DNA of 23,325 bases, taken from contig JACQFO010000031.1 of NCBI GenBank assembly GCA_016200025.1, forward strand, positions 1 through 23,325, given 5' to 3'. Of this stretch, positions 21,727-23,325 are shown in pieces (position 1 is the first letter of the stretch; the number at the start of each line of letters is the position of its first letter). The notes under the pieces were generated by a model. The model was not told the DNA's origin. It saw only the letters and a list, made by a program, of their open reading frames with translations, and ran no database searches. Source of the stretch: Nitrososphaerota archaeon (GTDB lineage: Archaea > Thermoproteota > Nitrososphaeria > Nitrososphaerales > Gagatemarchaeaceae). The position numbers and the translations under genes were made by a program.

Positions 21727-21987
21727 GTGTCCGAAACCATACGGGTCTCCAGTGAAACGAAGGAAGCCCTTCTTCGACTCGCAGCAAGGCTTCAGGAGAG
21801 CACAGGGAAACGGGTCGACTTCGATGCGGCGATAGCACACCTGGTCATGAAGGAGGACAAGGATCCCAACGCGTTCGCCAGTTTCGTAGGCTCAGTCACA
21901 GGAATGGAGCCCAGGGAGATGCTGGACGCACTTGCTGAAGAGAGGAGATTGGATGAGCTCAGAGCCAAGCGTAAGTACCGTTCTTGA
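21727..21987 (+). CDS. vapB: Antitoxin of a second VapBC pair
   Basis: 86 residues from GTG 21727, beginning SETIRVSSETKEALLRLAARLQ, the ribbon-helix-helix-like start common in archaeal VapB proteins. The middle segment (GKRVDFDAAIAHLV) continues the DNA-binding fold, and the tail (MLDALAEERRLDELRAKRKYRS) is the toxin-binding part. The frame is open to ATG 21694, but that ATG overlaps the TATA box. It overlaps the toxin gene by 35 nt. It belongs to a different antitoxin class from VapB 1, so this pair is not a duplication of the first. Confidence 0.82.
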   Translation: MSETIRVSSETKEALLRLAARLQESTGKRVDFDAAIAHLVMKEDKDPNAFASFVGSVTGMEPREMLDALAEERRLDELRAKRKYRS

Positions 21988-22420
21988 CACAAGCGTCCTT
22001 ATCGAGCTCGCCGTAGACTCGTCTCCATCCAGAAAGCTCCGGGACGAGATCCTCAGTGGGAGCCTAAGGACTCCCTTGACGGGAGAATTGAACGTGATGG
22101 AGCTTGCCTATGTATTGTGCAAGAAAGTGGGACCCGAAGCCAGCAGACGTTCAGTGGGGCTCCTCAGGCGGGCAAGTCAGGTCCGAATCCTTTCTTCATC
22201 TTCCTTTCTCGACGCCGCAGCCAGTCTTAAGTGCGAGAGAAGTATGTCCATGGTAGACTGTGTTACCATCGCGATGGGCGAGACACTCTCTGCTCCTGTG
22301 CTTTTCGCCAGGCACGAAAGGGAGCTCGACCTCGAGCTCAAGAAGAAGCCGTTCACGACTAAGGTGTCATACCTTGAAGACAGGACGACCGGGAAGAAGC
22401 GCCCAGGCGGCCCAGATTGA
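21953..22420 (+). CDS. vapC: PIN-domain ribonuclease toxin (VapC 2)
   Basis: 155 residues from ATG 21953; the frame extends to 21932, but ATG 21953 sits just before the first catalytic strand. PIN residues: Asp12 (STVLDTSVLIEL), Glu50 (LNVMELAYVL) and Asp102 (SMVDCVTIAMG). The fourth acidic position falls in the ARHEREL segment. The C-terminal extension (KVSYLEDRTTGKKRPGGPD) is basic and probably disordered. It overlaps its antitoxin gene by 35 nt. It has little resemblance to VapC 1 beyond the fold. It is bounded on both sides by tRNA-end repeats (21616 and 22497). Confidence 0.87.
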   Translation: MSSEPSVSTVLDTSVLIELAVDSSPSRKLRDEILSGSLRTPLTGELNVMELAYVLCKKVGPEASRRSVGLLRRASQVRILSSSSFLDAAASLKCERSMSMVDCVTIAMGETLSAPVLFARHERELDLELKKKPFTTKVSYLEDRTTGKKRPGGPD

Positions 22421-22902
22421 CGACGAAGTTACCTCTGATTGGTCTTGGGATTTGCTCAAATTCAAATCCACATCTGACACGGTTTTCCATTCGGGTCCCA
22501 CCGGGCCCGCACTCAAAAGAGTCCAATATCGAGCCCGATAGACTTGCCAATATGCGTAGCAAGATGCATCTTAAGCCTACCGGACGTCCCGAACGTAAAG
22601 GGTTGCAACGGTCACTCGGGCGTGGAGATTCCTCGGAAGGTCTATCTTCAAAAGGATCTGGTTACTTTGTCCGCTTCAGCCGTCCTCGCAGCCGGGGGAG
22701 GGGCGCTGTTCCTCGGCAGCTTCGGGAGCCCAACGAACATCGGCGAAAGGAATCGAAAGCACCACCGTAGAACTATTCGATTTACATGTGTGCGCATGTT
22801 AGCCTAGATGGGGAGACACACCCAAGCATTGCACTCCCACCCACACTAGGCGACTTCAAAGCTTAAGATTGAGTCTTATCGCGGTAGAAGGGAAATATCA
22901 CA
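22421..22902. other. Gene-poor stretch with a cassette boundary and a possible gene relic
   Basis: It contains the fourth tRNA-end repeat (22497-22510). Another T-loop-like TTCAAATCC lies at 22461. The frame from about 22590 to 22807 encodes VEIPRKVYLQKDLVTLSASA and a small-residue membrane helix ending LFLGSFG, then a basic tail. This looks like the C-terminal piece of a lost membrane protein, but there is no good start or ribosome-binding site. AGCTTAAGATT near 22861 is a TATA candidate for the NHL gene at 22903. Confidence 0.4.
22497..22510 (+). repeat. tRNA-Arg 3'-end repeat, copy 3
   Basis: CCCACCGGGCCCGC is identical to the tRNA end plus one flanking base, preceded by GGGT as in the T stem but without the intervening T loop. 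It closes the vapBC 2 cassette and opens the next one. Confidence 0.7.
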
Positions 22903-23325
22903 ATGTCGATTGCGGGGAAGCTGTCGGACCGACGAAGCCCAATCGAAACCGTGGCTGTCGCAATTCTTGTAATATTGCTCTTTTTCATGCTTCTGCGCCC
23001 CTTTCCTGTCTCGTCGTTTTCAAATGGTGAGGGTGCCACGATCGTAATCGGCCAGACCGGCTTCTCATCGACCGGGTCTGCAACCACTGCTGCCGGACTC
23101 CATTCTCCTCAGGCGGCCGCATTCGATTCATCAGGGAACCTATGGGTCGCTGACGGTGGGAATTACCGGGTGCTCGAGTACCTGAAGGGAGGTGGCTTCG
23201 CCACAGGGCAGTCGGCTTCGCTGGTCATAGGACAATCGGACTTCACCTCATCTGGAGCCGCCGCAGGCCCGGGAGGCCTTCACTACCCCGCGGGCATTGC
23301 ATTCGACGATCCGGGCAACCTGTGG
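22903..23325 (+). CDS. Second NHL-repeat surface protein, 3' partial
   Basis: ATG 22903 opens a frame with no stop before the window end (141 codons seen). The N-terminus (MSIAGKLSDRRSPIETVAVA) leads into a hydrophobic signal helix ending around PFPVSSFSNG. At least two NHL-type units follow: ATIVIGQTGFSSTGSATTAAG, then AAAFDSSGNLWVADGGNYRVLEY and SLVIGQSDFTSSGAAAGPGG, then IAFDDPGNLW. It is clearly a paralogue of the protein at 16544, sharing the VIGQxxFTSS and FDSSGNLWVAD cores, but diverged at DNA level. AGAAGGGA just before the start is a plausible ribosome-binding site, with a TATA element near 22865. Whether it too ends in a sorting tail is beyond the window. Confidence 0.85.
   Translation, partial: MSIAGKLSDRRSPIETVAVAILVILLFFMLLRPFPVSSFSNGEGATIVIGQTGFSSTGSATTAAGLHSPQAAAFDSSGNLWVADGGNYRVLEYLKGGGFATGQSASLVIGQSDFTSSGAAAGPGGLHYPAGIAFDDPGNLW

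Noticed and set aside
22417..22770. 117-residue plus-strand frame after vapC 2
   Set aside because: It crosses the tRNA-end repeat and is Arg/Ser/Gly-rich with no domain or ribosome-binding site. It looks like a chance frame.
16310..23325. Insertion sequence or integrase in the accessory region
   Set aside because: No transposase or tyrosine-recombinase motifs appear in any frame of the accessory genes. If an integrase exists it lies outside this window.

Overview
The window looks like a GC-rich archaeal chromosome, most likely a Thaumarchaeota/Nitrososphaeria-type lineage. The evidence is a eukaryote-type topoisomerase IB, Orc1/Cdc6, the RFC large subunit, a digeranylgeranylglyceryl-phosphate synthase, a tRNA-splicing endonuclease subunit, Lrp-like double-winged-helix regulators, an archaeosortase, and TATA boxes about 26 nt upstream of start codons (leaderless transcripts). 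The taxonomic call is inference from gene content.

Region 1 (1-9935) is housekeeping and regulatory. It holds topoisomerase IB (5' end outside the window), a minus-strand pair made of an ECF transporter S component and an AIR-synthase-like protein, and a divergent threonine-synthase-like protein fused to a PadR-type winged helix. The fusion lacks the PLP-binding lysine and has a 20-bp palindrome in front of it. A VIT1/CCC1 metal transporter, a 40-residue membrane ORF, a double-wHTH regulator, an ACT-V4R protein, a hypothetical protein, an OsmC protein and a zinc-type dehydrogenase follow.

Region 2 (10066-16193) carries information-processing genes. Orc1/Cdc6 is split by a 353-residue LAGLIDADG intein placed inside its Walker A loop. 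A small wHTH gene overlaps its end. The minus-strand operon endA-like > DGGGP synthase > rfcL converges on these. mtnA diverges from the endA-like gene and ends at the promoter of a tRNA-Arg gene.

Region 3 (16220-23325) is accessory. It starts at tRNA-Arg(UCG), and the 3' end of that tRNA is repeated three more times downstream (19073, 21616, 22497). The copies cut the region into cassettes: (A) an NHL-repeat surface protein with its own archaeosortase, (B) an Ig/Thr-rich/Cys-rich membrane protein plus a VapBC pair, (C) a second VapBC pair, (D) another NHL-repeat protein running off the window. I read this as stepwise integration at one tRNA gene, with toxin-antitoxin pairs and cell-surface genes as cargo. 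No integrase is visible in the window.

The candidates most worth pursuing are the tRNA-tagged cassette array, the PLP-lysine-less threonine-synthase/PadR regulator with its palindrome, and the NHL-protein/archaeosortase pair.
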